Source: Candidatus Poribacteria bacterium (GTDB lineage: Bacteria > Poribacteria > WGA-4E > UBA9662). Taken from it: a stretch of 64,000 nucleotides of DNA. Below, piece after piece: positions 34,728 to 44,700 of the stretch (the stretch's first letter is position 1; every line of letters begins with the position of its first letter). The notes below the pieces were generated by a model that had not been told where the DNA came from, did not search any database, and saw only the letters and a program-made list of their open reading frames with translations. The stretch lies in contig DTUY01000018.1 in the NCBI GenBank assembly GCA_012963885.1, forward strand, positions 1,933 through 65,932, read 5' to 3'. A program made the position numbers and the translations under genes.

Positions 34728-35450
34728 CTATTTTTTATTAAGCAAGTTTGAAACGTGTTTTTCCACTTCTTGGTGATTAGTTTTGCCTGTCCATTGCGCA
34801 ACGATTTGTTTTTCTGTATTGATCAAAAACATCGTTGGAACTACTTTTAAGTTAAAAGATTTAAACGCTGAATCTTTTTTTGCATCATGTAAAATTGGGT
34901 AAGAAATGTTCTTCTCTTTGATAAAATTTTTAATTTTTTTCCTGATGTCTTTGCCTTGATCAATAGAGATTCCTAGCACAACAAACTTTTTGCTTTTCTT
35001 ATGCTTTTTATTTAGTTTCTGGAGTTCGGGCATCATTTCTACACATGGAATACACCAAGTTGCCCAAAAGTCAATTAGTACTACCTTACCCTTGTAGTTT
35101 TTCAGGGTTATATCTTTACCCTTAAGATTCTCAACAACGAAATCGGGAGCAGGACGTGGAATAATCGGAGGAAGATAGGCTGTAGGATTGTCATCAAATT
35201 GTTCTTTGCACTTTTGGCAGCAGAAGTAATAGGTTTTACCTTCGTATTTTCTCCAAGCTCCGACTTCAACGGGAGTTGTATCACCTTGACTTGAGCGAAT
35301 TGTGCATGGAGCTTCTTCGGGGATTTTTCCAACTTCCCCCGCTTGTATTATGTTCAGAAAACTGAGATGCACCAAGATTAGAAACAAATAGGTTCCCATG
35401 TATTGCTTTATCCTTCTCATAGCAGGTAGCAAAAAAACCAACCAATTCAA
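34728..35450 (-). CDS. Secreted TlpA-like thioredoxin with N-terminal YHS/TRASH-like domain
   Basis: About 240 residues. A hydrophobic export segment ('GTYLFLILVHLSFLNIIQA') is followed by a YHS/TRASH-like metal-binding module ('EGKTYYFCCQKCKEQFDDNP') at about 55-95. A thioredoxin/AhpC-TSA fold follows with redox motif 'WATWCIPCVEMMPEL' and cis-Pro 'LKVVPTMFLI'. It should be a periplasmic thiol-disulfide reductase linked to a metal-binding domain. I prefer a TTG start at 35450, nine bases after AAGGAG. The in-frame ATG at 35480 would lie almost at the predicted transcription start. ATGs at 35420 and 35399 are also possible. It is the first gene of the BlaI-controlled operon. Confidence 0.82.
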   Translation of the reverse strand: MNWLVFLLPAMRRIKQYMGTYLFLILVHLSFLNIIQAGEVGKIPEEAPCTIRSSQGDTTPVEVGAWRKYEGKTYYFCCQKCKEQFDDNPTAYLPPIIPRPAPDFVVENLKGKDITLKNYKGKVVLIDFWATWCIPCVEMMPELQKLNKKHKKSKKFVVLGISIDQGKDIRKKIKNFIKEKNISYPILHDAKKDSAFKSFNLKVVPTMFLINTEKQIVAQWTGKTNHQEVEKHVSNLLNKK

Positions 35451-35485
35451 TTTGGATTTCTCCTTAAGTATAGATTCCATAGGTA

Positions 35486-35514
35486 ATTGTATTTTACAGA
35501 CTGTAAAATGTCAA
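35486..35514 (-). promoter_or_regulatory. Operon promoter with BlaI-type operator filling the spacer
   Basis: On the minus strand TTGACA (35514-35509), a 17-base spacer, and TACAAT (35491-35486). The spacer sits within a perfect palindrome, ATTTTACAG-A-CTGTAAAAT (35491-35509 as read on the plus strand). TACA/TGTA half-sites are the known BlaI/MecI/CopY pattern, so repressor binding would block RNA polymerase directly. Confidence 0.85.
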
Positions 35515-35761
35515 GTGGAATTTGGCGGTACTTTATGGTATGTGACCGTAAGATATATGGCTGATTGTTGTTAAAATTATTTGCTGAATACATTGTTATA
35601 GGTTGAGTTATAAGATTAAATGGTTGGCAAACATGATAAAATTCGAGGTATACTTAACTAAGTTGCAATCGTTCTTACTTGTGAGTGTACCGAAAATTGA
35701 AAAAAGAAAAAAGGTTTTAATTATAAGTTTAGTTCCTTGATTATAAGAAATATCGAGCCAA

Positions 35762-36388
35762 GTGATAAATATTAAATTGATTGCCATTGTGTTTCTTGTC
35801 TTATTTGCTTTTTTTGCTTTGATACAAATTGAATCAATTGCAGGTCTTAATCCAATCCTTTACTCGATGGCTGCCTCAATTCGTTATCTAGTAACGTTGG
35901 TGTTTCAACTTCAGACGACATCTGAGAATCAAGTTCTTCTCAAGGGTGAGCATCAATTCCTAAGTCCAACTGACGAAACTAAGGTTGTTCCTTCTACAGT
36001 ACCCGCGGCCAAATATAAGCAGCGACTGGATCAAATGCGTGAATCTGGACCTAGCAACAAAGACGTCAATCTTGACTTTTTATTTAATGCGATTGAGTCC
36101 GAACTAACCCATCCTGCAACAGCAAATGGAGATGAAGAAATTATCGAGGTTCTAGGTCTCGCCGTCGAACTAGAGGATCCAATTACTGATCTGTTTCTGG
36201 AAACTGAATGGTACGATACTGGATTTAATTTTGACGATGTCTATTACGATGAGTTTTGGCAAGCTGAGTTGGAAACGAGCAGTGTACCAACTAATGATGA
36301 CTTTGAGTTGAATCAGATTGAGGGATTGCTTGAGGAATTTCCTGACCCCTCAGAAATTAATCAGCTAGATGTTTTCGATCAGAAATGA
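35762..36388 (+). CDS. Hypothetical membrane-anchored acidic protein
   Basis: 208 residues, family not recognised. An N-terminal hydrophobic segment (residues 5-28) suggests a signal anchor. The rest is hydrophilic and strongly acidic towards the C-terminus ('DTGFNFDDVYYDEFWQAELE', 'LLEEFPDPSEINQLD'). The start is GTG without a good ribosome site, and TTG at 35777 is an alternative. The thiD ATG follows only three bases after its stop, so they are probably co-transcribed, but nothing in the sequence ties it to thiamine synthesis. The 246 bases upstream hold no other gene. Confidence 0.6.
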   Translation: MINIKLIAIVFLVLFAFFALIQIESIAGLNPILYSMAASIRYLVTLVFQLQTTSENQVLLKGEHQFLSPTDETKVVPSTVPAAKYKQRLDQMRESGPSNKDVNLDFLFNAIESELTHPATANGDEEIIEVLGLAVELEDPITDLFLETEWYDTGFNFDDVYYDEFWQAELETSSVPTNDDFELNQIEGLLEEFPDPSEINQLDVFDQK

Positions 36389-36391
36389 AAC

Positions 36392-37174
36392 ATGAAGCAA
36401 ATTCTGACCGTTGCGGGATCTGATTCCGGCGGTGGAGCTGGGATTCAGGCGGATATCAAATCAATCCATGCCAACGGGGGGTTTGCGATGTCTGTGATCA
36501 CTTCCGTAACTGCACAAAACACGTGTGAAGTAACCAGTGCCTTTGATTTACCAATTGAGATAATTGAAGCGCAAATTGACGCTGTCTTTTCAGATTTCGA
36601 GGTTTCAGCGGTAAAAACTGGAATGTTATCAAGCGCGGAAATTGTGCGGGTTGTTGCGCGGAAATTGCATCATCATTCTCCTGCAAAAATAGTGGTTGAC
36701 CCAGTGATGATTTCGAAAAGTGGGTTTCAGCTTTTACAGGAATCTGCAATCGAAACAATCAAATCCGATCTTATTCCATTAGCAACGGTTATAACTCCCA
36801 ATGTCCATGAGGCCCAACTTCTATCTGGTTTGGAAATTCAGAATGTGAAGGAGGCGGAAGTTGCGGCGGAAAATATTCATCAACTTGGTTGCAATAGTGT
36901 TTTAGTAAAAGGTGGCCACATGGAAGATGAAACGTCAATTGATGTATTGTTCTCAGACGATAAGTTTTGGTTTTTTGAGTCAGAACGGATAAATACTAAG
37001 AATACACATGGCACTGGCTGCACCTACTCAGCAGCGATTGCAACGCAACTTGGGTTGGGTAAAGATCTTGTCTCTAGCATTGAAGCTGCCAAAGATTACA
37101 TTACGAATGCAATTCGTCACTCCCTTGAGATTGGCCATGGTCATGGCCCAACAAATCATTTCTACTTTCTATAG
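36392..37174 (+). CDS. thiD: Hydroxymethylpyrimidine / phosphomethylpyrimidine kinase
   Basis: The 260-residue ribokinase-fold enzyme phosphorylates HMP and HMP-P in thiamine synthesis. Marks: 'VAGSDSGGGAGIQADIKSI', 'VKTGMLSSAEIV', 'KIVVDPVMISKSG', 'ITPNVHEAQLLSG' and the anion hole with catalytic Asp/Cys region 'KNTHGTGCTYSAAIATQL'. Normal length. No thiE or thiC lies nearby. Confidence 0.94.
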   Translation: MKQILTVAGSDSGGGAGIQADIKSIHANGGFAMSVITSVTAQNTCEVTSAFDLPIEIIEAQIDAVFSDFEVSAVKTGMLSSAEIVRVVARKLHHHSPAKIVVDPVMISKSGFQLLQESAIETIKSDLIPLATVITPNVHEAQLLSGLEIQNVKEAEVAAENIHQLGCNSVLVKGGHMEDETSIDVLFSDDKFWFFESERINTKNTHGTGCTYSAAIATQLGLGKDLVSSIEAAKDYITNAIRHSLEIGHGHGPTNHFYFL

Positions 37175-37182
37175 AGAAGTGG

Positions 37183-38607
37183 TTATGATACGTTTGACTG
37201 CTTTTCGTTTATTAATTCTTGTTGGAGATTCTCTAATTTTTGACTTAGGGTAACGGGATAAGTGGCAGGTTGATCTAAGGTTTTGTGTTTATCTGGTAGA
37301 CTTGAGACGTTGTTTTGAGTTTGAACTTGAATTTCTTTTAAAGTTGGAAAATCGTAAACAAGTTCGCCTCTTTTGACAATTGGAATTAGTAGACCATCTT
37401 GATCAATTTCATCCCATAAACAGATTTGATCCTTGATGTAGTATTGATCTGGGTCAGTGAACCGTTGAACCTGTTTCCTTGCGGGTAAGGTTGATTTTGC
37501 CGTATCATTGCTTATTTTAAAGGTTGGTATAGTTTGATCTCCTTTAATTTTTTCGACGTGTTTATACACACCAGGCAATGCTGAAACTCCACCGTTTCCA
37601 GAAATGGGATTGAATGTCGCACCAGTTGCCAAACGTGTCCCAATTCCAAATCCATCCAGAGGAGCACCCGATTTTAGTAAGCGATCAATTTCAAATTCAT
37701 CTAGGTCATTGCTAGCAAAAATTTTGGCTTCCTTTAGATCACCATCGTCTAGAATAGATCTCACCTGTTTACTGAGTTCTAGTAAATTTCCGCTATCCAA
37801 TCGAACACCTCTTAATTCTTGCCCTTTGGCTCTCATTTCTTGACCGATAGTTACAGCATGTTTGGCTCCCTGAATTGTATCGTACGTGTCGATCAAAAGT
37901 ATGGTATTGTGAGGAAAAGACATTGCGTAATCACGAAAAGCCCCAAGCTCAGAAGGCCGGTCTTGAATAAATTTGTGAGCGAGTGTTCCGACATAGGGGA
38001 TATCAAAGTATTGACTTGCAATAACTAGAGAAGTTGCTGACATTCCTCCAATGAAACTTGCACGTGCAGATAAGATCGCGGCATCGCGTCCGTGAGCACG
38101 CCTAGCACCAAAGTCGAAACAGATTCGGCCACCTGAGACATTTACGATACGAGATGATTTAGTGGCTATCAGCGTTTGAAAATTCATTATACTCAGCAAA
38201 TAAGTTTCAAAAAGTTGTACATCAATTGATCTCCCGGTAATGTTAATGATGGGTTCGTTTGGCAAGACAATGGTTCCTTCCGGAACAGCGTAGACATCAC
38301 CATCGAACTTAAAATTACGGAGGTAATCAACGAAATTCGGACTTATTTCGGGGATGGATTTACTACTTTGGAGCCATGCCAAATCATCTTCAGAAAAACG
38401 CAGATTCAGGATGTAGTGGATGACCTGCTCAAGACCTGCAGCGATAAGGTATGCCCCTTGCGGGATAGCACGAGCAAAATAATTTTCAGTGCATACAGCG
38501 TTCTGGCTGCTGTCGAAATCAGCTTGGCCCATCGTCAACTCATAATAGTCAACGAATAATGCCATATTCGTTTCTGTTAGTAGTGCAGATTTGGGTAAGT
38601 TAGCCAT
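37183..38607 (-). CDS. pncB: Nicotinate phosphoribosyltransferase
   Basis: The 474-residue enzyme makes nicotinate mononucleotide from nicotinate and PRPP for NAD salvage. Family marks: 'TNMALFVDYYELTMGQADFD', 'ICFDFGARRAHGRDAAI', 'GTLAHKFIQ', 'LLIDTYDT', 'VRLDSGNLLELSKQVR' and 'GFGIGTRLATG'. A polar C-terminal tail of about 40 residues after 'DFPTLKEIQVQ' is low-complexity. It is convergent with thiD, with eight bases between. Confidence 0.93.
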   Translation of the reverse strand: MANLPKSALLTETNMALFVDYYELTMGQADFDSSQNAVCTENYFARAIPQGAYLIAAGLEQVIHYILNLRFSEDDLAWLQSSKSIPEISPNFVDYLRNFKFDGDVYAVPEGTIVLPNEPIINITGRSIDVQLFETYLLSIMNFQTLIATKSSRIVNVSGGRICFDFGARRAHGRDAAILSARASFIGGMSATSLVIASQYFDIPYVGTLAHKFIQDRPSELGAFRDYAMSFPHNTILLIDTYDTIQGAKHAVTIGQEMRAKGQELRGVRLDSGNLLELSKQVRSILDDGDLKEAKIFASNDLDEFEIDRLLKSGAPLDGFGIGTRLATGATFNPISGNGGVSALPGVYKHVEKIKGDQTIPTFKISNDTAKSTLPARKQVQRFTDPDQYYIKDQICLWDEIDQDGLLIPIVKRGELVYDFPTLKEIQVQTQNNVSSLPDKHKTLDQPATYPVTLSQKLENLQQELINEKQSNVS

Positions 38608-38644
38608 ATCTGCAATCTAACAAGCGGTCCAATGTTTGTCAACC

Positions 38645-38863
38645 CTAATTTAATTTATAGGTTTTTGGTGATGTTGAAATTAAGCTGATCCAATCTCTTT
38701 GATCGGTATTAGCGCTATTTGCAAATTCATTGCAGATGCGTGAGAGGTTATCGATGAAAGCTACCCATTGGTTATCAGCATTGCTCTTACGTGAATGTGA
38801 ATCAGCAAGTAGGAGAGCCTGCTCATAAAGGTTGGCTCGGTGCACCTGAGTTTTGATTGACAT
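38645..38863 (-). CDS. Small hypothetical protein
   Basis: 72 residues, hydrophilic and probably helical ('QVHRANLYEQALLLADSHSR', 'NQWVAFIDNLSRICNEF'), with no recognisable family. AAGGAA lies about ten bases before the ATG and the composition looks coding. It sits 37 bases upstream of pncB on the same strand and could share its transcript. Function unknown. Confidence 0.5.
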   Translation of the reverse strand: MSIKTQVHRANLYEQALLLADSHSRKSNADNQWVAFIDNLSRICNEFANSANTDQRDWISLISTSPKTYKLN

Positions 38864-38969
38864 CTTTAAATGTTTCCTTGGTGTTTACAATAGTCGACTG
38901 TTTTAAGTCAAACTAAAATACTGGCAATTTTAATGCCAAATCCTGAGTCTTGAAGGGCTTGCTTTCTAA

Positions 38970-38999
38970 TTGACACAGCCCGTAGAGGTTTGATATGCT
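38970..38999 (+). promoter_or_regulatory. Putative glnS promoter
   Basis: TTGACA (38970-38975), an 18-base spacer and TATGCT (38994-38999), about 150 bases before glnS. The leader between has no clear terminator. Confidence 0.45.
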
Positions 39000-39155
39000 T
39001 TTCAATTGCGATCTTTACACAATAACTAACTATGAAACTGGTCAAAAGGTAACACTTTTTTAGTTAAGAGATAATGATGCGAAAGTTATAGTTACGTTTG
39101 TTTTACATATATTAGATAGAGCGCAGGAATTACATGGCAGGAGAGGAGACAGAGC

Positions 39156-40889
39156 ATGGGAGATAAAGCGGCTAATAGGGTTGACAATCACACCGAAAGC
39201 TTATCTGCAGGAAATTCTGCCGTTCCCACCGATTTTATCAGGCAAATTGTTGAAGAGGACGTAAGAATTAGTAAATATGATGGACGGGTTCATACCCGGT
39301 TTCCACCAGAGCCAAATGGCTATCTACATATTGGACATGCTACCTCCATTTGCCTTAATTTTGGTATTGCCGAAGATTTTGGTGGACTTTGCAATTTGCG
39401 ATTTGATGACACTAACCCGATAGGTGAAAGCATAGAGTATGTGGAATCGATAAAGGAGGACATTCGCTGGCTTGGATTTGATTGGGGAAATCGGGAATTC
39501 TACGCCTCGGACTATTTTGAACAGCTCTACGAATATGCCGTGAAACTGATTGGAAAAGGGGTAGCGTACGTTTGTGATCTGAGCCCAGGTGAAATTAGAA
39601 AATATCGTGGCACCCTAACTGAACCCGGTACGGATAGTCCATATCGTAGTCGCTCTGCTGAGGAGAACTTAGATTTGTTCGGGCGCATTCTGGCGGGTGA
39701 ATTTCCGGATGGTTCTCGCACGCTCCGTGCAAAAATTAATATGGCCTCGCCAAATTTGAACATGCGAGATCCCGTCATGTACCGTATTCTAAGGGCAACT
39801 CATTTCAGACAAGGTGACAAATGGTGCATCTATCCAATGTATGACTTCACGCATGGCCAATCAGATTCTATTGAGGGAGTAACCCACTCACTGTGCTCAC
39901 AGGAATTTGAAGATCACCGTCCATTGTATGACTGGTATCTCGATGAATTAGAAATCTACCATCCACAACAGATTGAGTTTGCTCGGCGAAATCTTAGCTA
40001 TGCCGTCATGAGTAAGCGAAAGTTGATTCAATTGGTGGAGGAAGGACATGTCAGTGGCTGGGATGACCCACGAATGCCAACGCTGTCAGGGTTGCGCAGG
40101 CGTGGTTACACACCGGAGGCAATTCGAGATTTTTGTGGTCGTATCGGGGTTGCTAAAAGTGATAATCTGGTTGATATAGCTATGCTTGAGCATTGTATCC
40201 GTCAAGATTTGAATAAGCATGCGTTACGTGTGATGGCAGTGTTGCGTCCGCTTAAGGTTGTGATCAACAATTACCCTGAGGAACAAACAGAGGAGTTGGA
40301 AGCTACCAACAATCCGGAAGATCTGAGCATGGGATCACGGAAGATCCCTTTTTCTCGTGAGCTTTATATCGAGCAGGAAGATTTCATGGAATCTCCTTCC
40401 AAAAAGTACTTCCGTTTAGCTCCTGGGCGAGAAGTTCGGCTGATGCACGCATATTATGTCAAGTGTGAACGCGTAGTTAAAGATGAAAAAACTGGCGAGG
40501 TGCTTGAAGTTCATTGTACCTACGATCCTGAAACTCGGGGTGGCTGGTCTGAAAATGGTCGCAAAGTCAAAGGAACGTTGCATTGGGTATCTGCTAACCA
40601 CTCGCTTGAAGCTGAAGTCCGTTTGTACGATCATCTCTTTTTGAAAGAGAACCCGGATGATGTGGAAGATGGTGATGATTTTAAATCAAATTTGAATCCA
40701 AATTCTTTGGAGATCTTGACTTCATGTCAGATTGAACCGAGTTTAATGGATGTAAATTCCGGTGATCGCTATCAATTTTTAAGGCAAGGCTATTTCTGCG
40801 TTGATCCCGATTCTTCTGCTGAAAAACCTGTTTTCAACCGGACAGTATCGTTACGCGATACATGGGCCAAAATCCAAAAGAACAGATAA
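39156..40889 (+). CDS. glnS: Glutaminyl-tRNA synthetase
   Basis: The 577-residue class I synthetase charges tRNA-Gln. The HIGH motif is '[15 protein letters not shown]', followed by 'NLRFDDTNP', '[19 protein letters not shown]' and the KMSKS-like 'YAVMSKRKL'. C-terminal anticodon-binding beta-barrels follow. GGAGAGGAG precedes the ATG. A direct GlnRS next to a GltX suggests tRNA-Gln is charged directly here, though an amidotransferase route cannot be excluded. Confidence 0.95.
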   Translation: MGDKAANRVDNHTESLSAGNSAVPTDFIRQIVEEDVRISKYDGRVHTRFPPEPNGYLHIGHATSICLNFGIAEDFGGLCNLRFDDTNPIGESIEYVESIKEDIRWLGFDWGNREFYASDYFEQLYEYAVKLIGKGVAYVCDLSPGEIRKYRGTLTEPGTDSPYRSRSAEENLDLFGRILAGEFPDGSRTLRAKINMASPNLNMRDPVMYRILRATHFRQGDKWCIYPMYDFTHGQSDSIEGVTHSLCSQEFEDHRPLYDWYLDELEIYHPQQIEFARRNLSYAVMSKRKLIQLVEEGHVSGWDDPRMPTLSGLRRRGYTPEAIRDFCGRIGVAKSDNLVDIAMLEHCIRQDLNKHALRVMAVLRPLKVVINNYPEEQTEELEATNNPEDLSMGSRKIPFSRELYIEQEDFMESPSKKYFRLAPGREVRLMHAYYVKCERVVKDEKTGEVLEVHCTYDPETRGGWSENGRKVKGTLHWVSANHSLEAEVRLYDHLFLKENPDDVEDGDDFKSNLNPNSLEILTSCQIEPSLMDVNSGDRYQFLRQGYFCVDPDSSAEKPVFNRTVSLRDTWAKIQKNR

Positions 40890-40905
40890 TCTTGGAAAAT
40901 CGAAA

Positions 40906-41946
40906 TTGAATGAGACCAATAATAAAGCAATCAGAATCGGTGTTATTGGGGCTGGAGCTTTTGCCTCGCGCCGGCACTTGCCGTCTTTGGTAGAGTCGAG
41001 TGATGCTGAGATAGTTGCGCTTTGCCGACGAAATCAGGAAATGCTCGTCAAAATGGCAGATCATTTTAATGTTGAGAGAACATTTACCGATTATTGTGCC
41101 ATGCTTGATAATGTGGAGATGGACGGCGTTCTGGTTGCGTCACCACATGCTCTGCATTATGAACATGCTAAGACTGCTCTGGAACGCAATCTCCACGTGT
41201 TGATCGAAAAGCCAATGACAGTTAGATCTGATGAAGCAAGGGATCTGATCGTGTTAGCTGAAGCAAAGAAACGTGTGCTACTTATTGCGCTGAATCCACC
41301 GTACTGGGCGCACGGGTTGTTTCTCCAAAAAGCTATTCAGGATGGAGAGATTGGTGAAATTGAAGCAATCAATATAAACTGGGTGGGTGATGTACGGGAA
41401 GTTTATGGGAAAATTCCGTTCCCTGCAAATCTACCCGGCGTTGTGCCTCCCACTACCTTTCGAGCTGATCCAAAAATGGCGGGCGGTGGGCATCTGTTGG
41501 ATGGCGGATCGCATTTAGTTTGCGAAATTCTATGGGCAACCAAATTGCGTCCAATTGCGGTTTCTGCAGTTATGGATGATGCCGACACCGATCTAAGATG
41601 TGCAGTCAACCTCAGACTGGAAAATGGGGCTTTTTGTACGATCTCTCTGGTTGGTGATAGCGAAATCAGGCGCCGGTTTCATAGTACGTACTTTGGATCG
41701 AAAGGTACACTGATTGTGGACGGGATACCGTTTAAAGTTACCATGCAAAAACCCGATGGTGAATTATTGGTACACGAAGAGGATCAGATGGAAACGCCTC
41801 AGCAGCCAGTGGATAATTTTATTGATGCCATTCTTGGTCGCGCCCAACCTCTCTCAACAGGAGATGATGGTCTGCGTGTCGTTGAAGTGATTGAGGCCGC
41901 ATATCAGTCGAGCCGAACAGGGAAAATTATATCACTGTCGCTTTAA
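40906..41946 (+). CDS. Gfo/Idh/MocA family oxidoreductase
   Basis: About 346 residues. Rossmann motif 'RIGVIGAGAFASRRHLPSL', family Lys in 'LHVLIEKPMTVRSDEA', and C-terminal domain with 'AGGGHLLDGGSHLVCEIL' bearing the likely catalytic His. The frame extends back into glnS, but the first sensible start after the glnS stop is TTG 40906 (MNETNNKAIRIG), with GGAAAA upstream. The likely substrate is a sugar or polyol, unspecified. It lies between two tRNA-synthetase genes on the same strand. Confidence 0.83.
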   Translation: MNETNNKAIRIGVIGAGAFASRRHLPSLVESSDAEIVALCRRNQEMLVKMADHFNVERTFTDYCAMLDNVEMDGVLVASPHALHYEHAKTALERNLHVLIEKPMTVRSDEARDLIVLAEAKKRVLLIALNPPYWAHGLFLQKAIQDGEIGEIEAININWVGDVREVYGKIPFPANLPGVVPPTTFRADPKMAGGGHLLDGGSHLVCEILWATKLRPIAVSAVMDDADTDLRCAVNLRLENGAFCTISLVGDSEIRRRFHSTYFGSKGTLIVDGIPFKVTMQKPDGELLVHEEDQMETPQQPVDNFIDAILGRAQPLSTGDDGLRVVEVIEAAYQSSRTGKIISLSL

Positions 41947-41991
41947 GATCAGGCGTTTAATGTTGTTTACTTGATATAGAAGACATTACAA

Positions 41992-43485
41992 ATGGAAACG
42001 AATTCGTCGGTTCGAGTACGCTTTGCCCCTTCGCCAACAGGGTTTTTGCATGTTGGTGGAGCACGTACAGCGTTGTTCAATTGGCTCTTTGCAAGACATC
42101 ACGGAGGAATTTATATTCTTAGAATCGATGATACCGATGAACAAAGATCAACACAGGAATCGATGCAACAGATTTACGATTCACTGAGATGGCTAGGATT
42201 AGACTGGGATGAAGGAGCGATTATCGGCGGGGACTATCAACCGTATGTCCAGTCCGAGCGAGGAGAGATCTATCAAAGATATATCCAGAAGTTGCTTGAT
42301 AGCGGTGATGCTTACCATTGCTACTGCACACAGGAAGAATTGTCGCAGATGCGCGAACAGGCACGGGCGGAAAATAGCAACCAGTCTTATAATGGAAAAT
42401 GTCGTAATTTAACGGTGGAAGATCATCGGAAGTTTGAGGCAGAAGGACGTAAATCAACTGTACGTATCAGAGTACCCAATCAGCCGGTTGTGGTTCAAGA
42501 TCTAATATTGGGCGAAACCAAAGTCGGCCCTTCGTCTCTGCAAGATGAAGTAATTGTCAAGTCAAATGGGATGCCGCTTTATAATTTGACTTCAATTGTT
42601 GATGATATTGAAATGCAGATTACTCACGTGATTCGTGGGGCAGACCACCTGAATAATACTTCAAAGCAAATGATTATTGCTAACGCACTTGGTACTGAAC
42701 CGCCACAGTTTGCTCATCTACCAATGGTACTTGGTAGCAGCAAAGGCGAGAAACTTAGTAAGCGACACGGAGCTACTTCTGTTGATCAGTACAGAAAAGA
42801 TGGATTTATACCTGAGGCACTGGTTAATTTTCTGGTTCGGCTTGGTTGGTCGCTTGATGACAAGACAGAAATTTTTTCCATTGATGATATGATTGACAAC
42901 TTTAGCCTTGATCGGATTGGTAAAAGTGGAAGCGTATTTGATGTTAAGAGATTAGAATGGCTCAATAACCACTACATCTTGAAACTCAATCTGGCTGAAA
43001 GAACTTCTGCCCTGATTCCATTTCTGCAGCGGGATGGTTTGCTTGAAGACAAGATTGCTGATGAAGAACTATCTTGGCTTGAGAAAATTGTGGAATCGGT
43101 TGGTGACCGGCTTACCACATTGGCTGACATAACCACTTATGCTAGGTTCTTCTTTACCGATGATTTTGACTATCATCCGAAGGATGTTAAAAAATGGCTA
43201 ACAAAAGGCGATCCAGTTACTGTTCTTTCAGGAGTGCGTGATACGCTGTTGGATATTGAAAATTTTGAGTCCGAAACGGTCGGGACCAAAGTTAAAGCCT
43301 ATTTGGATGGACTTGAGGTGAAAAGAATTCAAGTGATGCAACCTTTGCGGCTTGCACTTTCTGGTCAGACATTTGGACCTGATTTATTTGCTATTATCAT
43401 TTTGCTTGGTCAGGAAAAGACAATTTCTAGGATCAATCGATTAATTGACTATATCTCGACCACCGGTGAAGGGAGAGTAAGCTAA
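41992..43485 (+). CDS. gltX: Glutamyl-tRNA synthetase
   Basis: The 497-residue class I synthetase charges tRNA-Glu. HIGH-type motif 'RFAPSPTGFLHVGGARTALF', 'YILRIDDTDEQRS', zinc-region 'YHCYCTQEELSQMR', and KMSKS-type 'GEKLSKRHGATSV'. The C-terminal helical anticodon domain is complete. No strong ribosome site is visible before the ATG. Confidence 0.95.
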   Translation: METNSSVRVRFAPSPTGFLHVGGARTALFNWLFARHHGGIYILRIDDTDEQRSTQESMQQIYDSLRWLGLDWDEGAIIGGDYQPYVQSERGEIYQRYIQKLLDSGDAYHCYCTQEELSQMREQARAENSNQSYNGKCRNLTVEDHRKFEAEGRKSTVRIRVPNQPVVVQDLILGETKVGPSSLQDEVIVKSNGMPLYNLTSIVDDIEMQITHVIRGADHLNNTSKQMIIANALGTEPPQFAHLPMVLGSSKGEKLSKRHGATSVDQYRKDGFIPEALVNFLVRLGWSLDDKTEIFSIDDMIDNFSLDRIGKSGSVFDVKRLEWLNNHYILKLNLAERTSALIPFLQRDGLLEDKIADEELSWLEKIVESVGDRLTTLADITTYARFFFTDDFDYHPKDVKKWLTKGDPVTVLSGVRDTLLDIENFESETVGTKVKAYLDGLEVKRIQVMQPLRLALSGQTFGPDLFAIIILLGQEKTISRINRLIDYISTTGEGRVS

Positions 43486-43487
43486 AT

Positions 43488-44507
43488 ATGGAACAGTTGC
43501 TGGAGCATTTGATCAAAGATCTTCCTAATTTGTTTTTATTTCTGGTGATTGCCGGGACGCTTTACACAGTTGGGAAGGGAGCAGATATACTTGTTGAAGA
43601 GGCAGTAGATCTCTCGAAAAAATGGGGGGTACCCAAGGTCTTAATCGGTGCTACCATCGTTAGTCTCGGTACAACATTACCTGAAGCAGTGGTCTCAGTT
43701 CTAGCGGCCGTTAAAGGGCTGCCCGATCTCGCGCTTGGCAACGCCGTTGGATCAATTATCTGCGATACCGGCTTAATATTGGGTATAGCGGCGATTATTT
43801 CGCCACTGCCTCTAAACAGAGAGATGGTAAATCGTCAGGGATGGCTTCAGTTTGGTGCTGGCTGTTTATTAGTAGTTGGCTGTTTACCACTTAGCTCATT
43901 AGAAACCATTTTTGAAAAAGGGGGGCAACTCCCACAAAGTTTCGGTTTCATCTTCCTAATTTTACTTGCTGTCTATTTATGGTTCACGATTCGTTGGTCC
44001 AGTGGGCCAAGTACGGAAACTGATGAAATGGAAGTTGACCATGGTTCCAACTCAATCCTTGCACTTATTAAGCTGGTATTTGGCATTGCCTTGGTTGTAA
44101 TCTCTTCGTGGGTACTGATTCCTGCTGTTCTGGAAGTGGCAGAACGAGTTCATGTTCCTGAGAGCATTATCGCTGCTACCCTTGTTGCGTTTGGAACTTC
44201 GTTGCCTGAGTTGGTTACAGCGGTGACTGCAGCCAGAAAAGGGCATGGGGAGCTAGCGATTGGTAATGTTATAGGAGCGGACATTTTAAATGTTTTGTTT
44301 GTTGCTGGTGCCTCGGCGGCTATCACGAATGGTGGGTTAACCGCTCCCCCACATTTCTTCCGTCTTTTGTTCCCAGCTATGTTGTTCGTATTACTGGTCT
44401 TCCGAATTGGTATTTTCGTCTCTGGAACTGCTTTCAAGCGCCCTTTTGGATTTGTTCTAGTTTCCGCTTACATTATTGTAACTGTACTTAGCTATGTAGC
44501 TATGTGA
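43488..44507 (+). CDS. Calcium/sodium antiporter, CaCA family (YrbG-like)
   Basis: 339 residues with about ten hydrophobic segments in two inverted halves. Each half carries the alpha-repeat: 'GATIVSLGTTLPEAVVSV' with 'NAVGSIICDTGLILG', and 'AATLVAFGTSLPELVTAV' with 'NVIGADILNVLFVAGA'. The paired acidic residues (TLPE, SLPE) coordinate the cation. It acts in the inner membrane, exchanging Ca2+ for Na+ or H+. It starts just after gltX. Confidence 0.9.
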   Translation: MEQLLEHLIKDLPNLFLFLVIAGTLYTVGKGADILVEEAVDLSKKWGVPKVLIGATIVSLGTTLPEAVVSVLAAVKGLPDLALGNAVGSIICDTGLILGIAAIISPLPLNREMVNRQGWLQFGAGCLLVVGCLPLSSLETIFEKGGQLPQSFGFIFLILLAVYLWFTIRWSSGPSTETDEMEVDHGSNSILALIKLVFGIALVVISSWVLIPAVLEVAERVHVPESIIAATLVAFGTSLPELVTAVTAARKGHGELAIGNVIGADILNVLFVAGASAAITNGGLTAPPHFFRLLFPAMLFVLLVFRIGIFVSGTAFKRPFGFVLVSAYIIVTVLSYVAM

Positions 44508-44700
44508 TGAAATAGGATCTCATGGTTTTTTGCTCCTTACTCAAGTTGAGCATATGAAAACGACAGGGATCGATTAAGTGCTATGGATCTTCATAGCTGT
44601 AACGTTTTTTGGAACAGACACTGGATAATAAGCGTTTGGTTTTGTGGATTATCCAAATAGGATAATCTGTCTAATTAAACAGGATTTTGAGGTGTTTTAT

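Noticed and set aside
40801-40905. Extended start of the second oxidoreductase inside glnS
   Set aside because: It would overlap the end of glnS by about 90 bases and adds residues unlike the family; the TTG at 40906 fits the Rossmann start.
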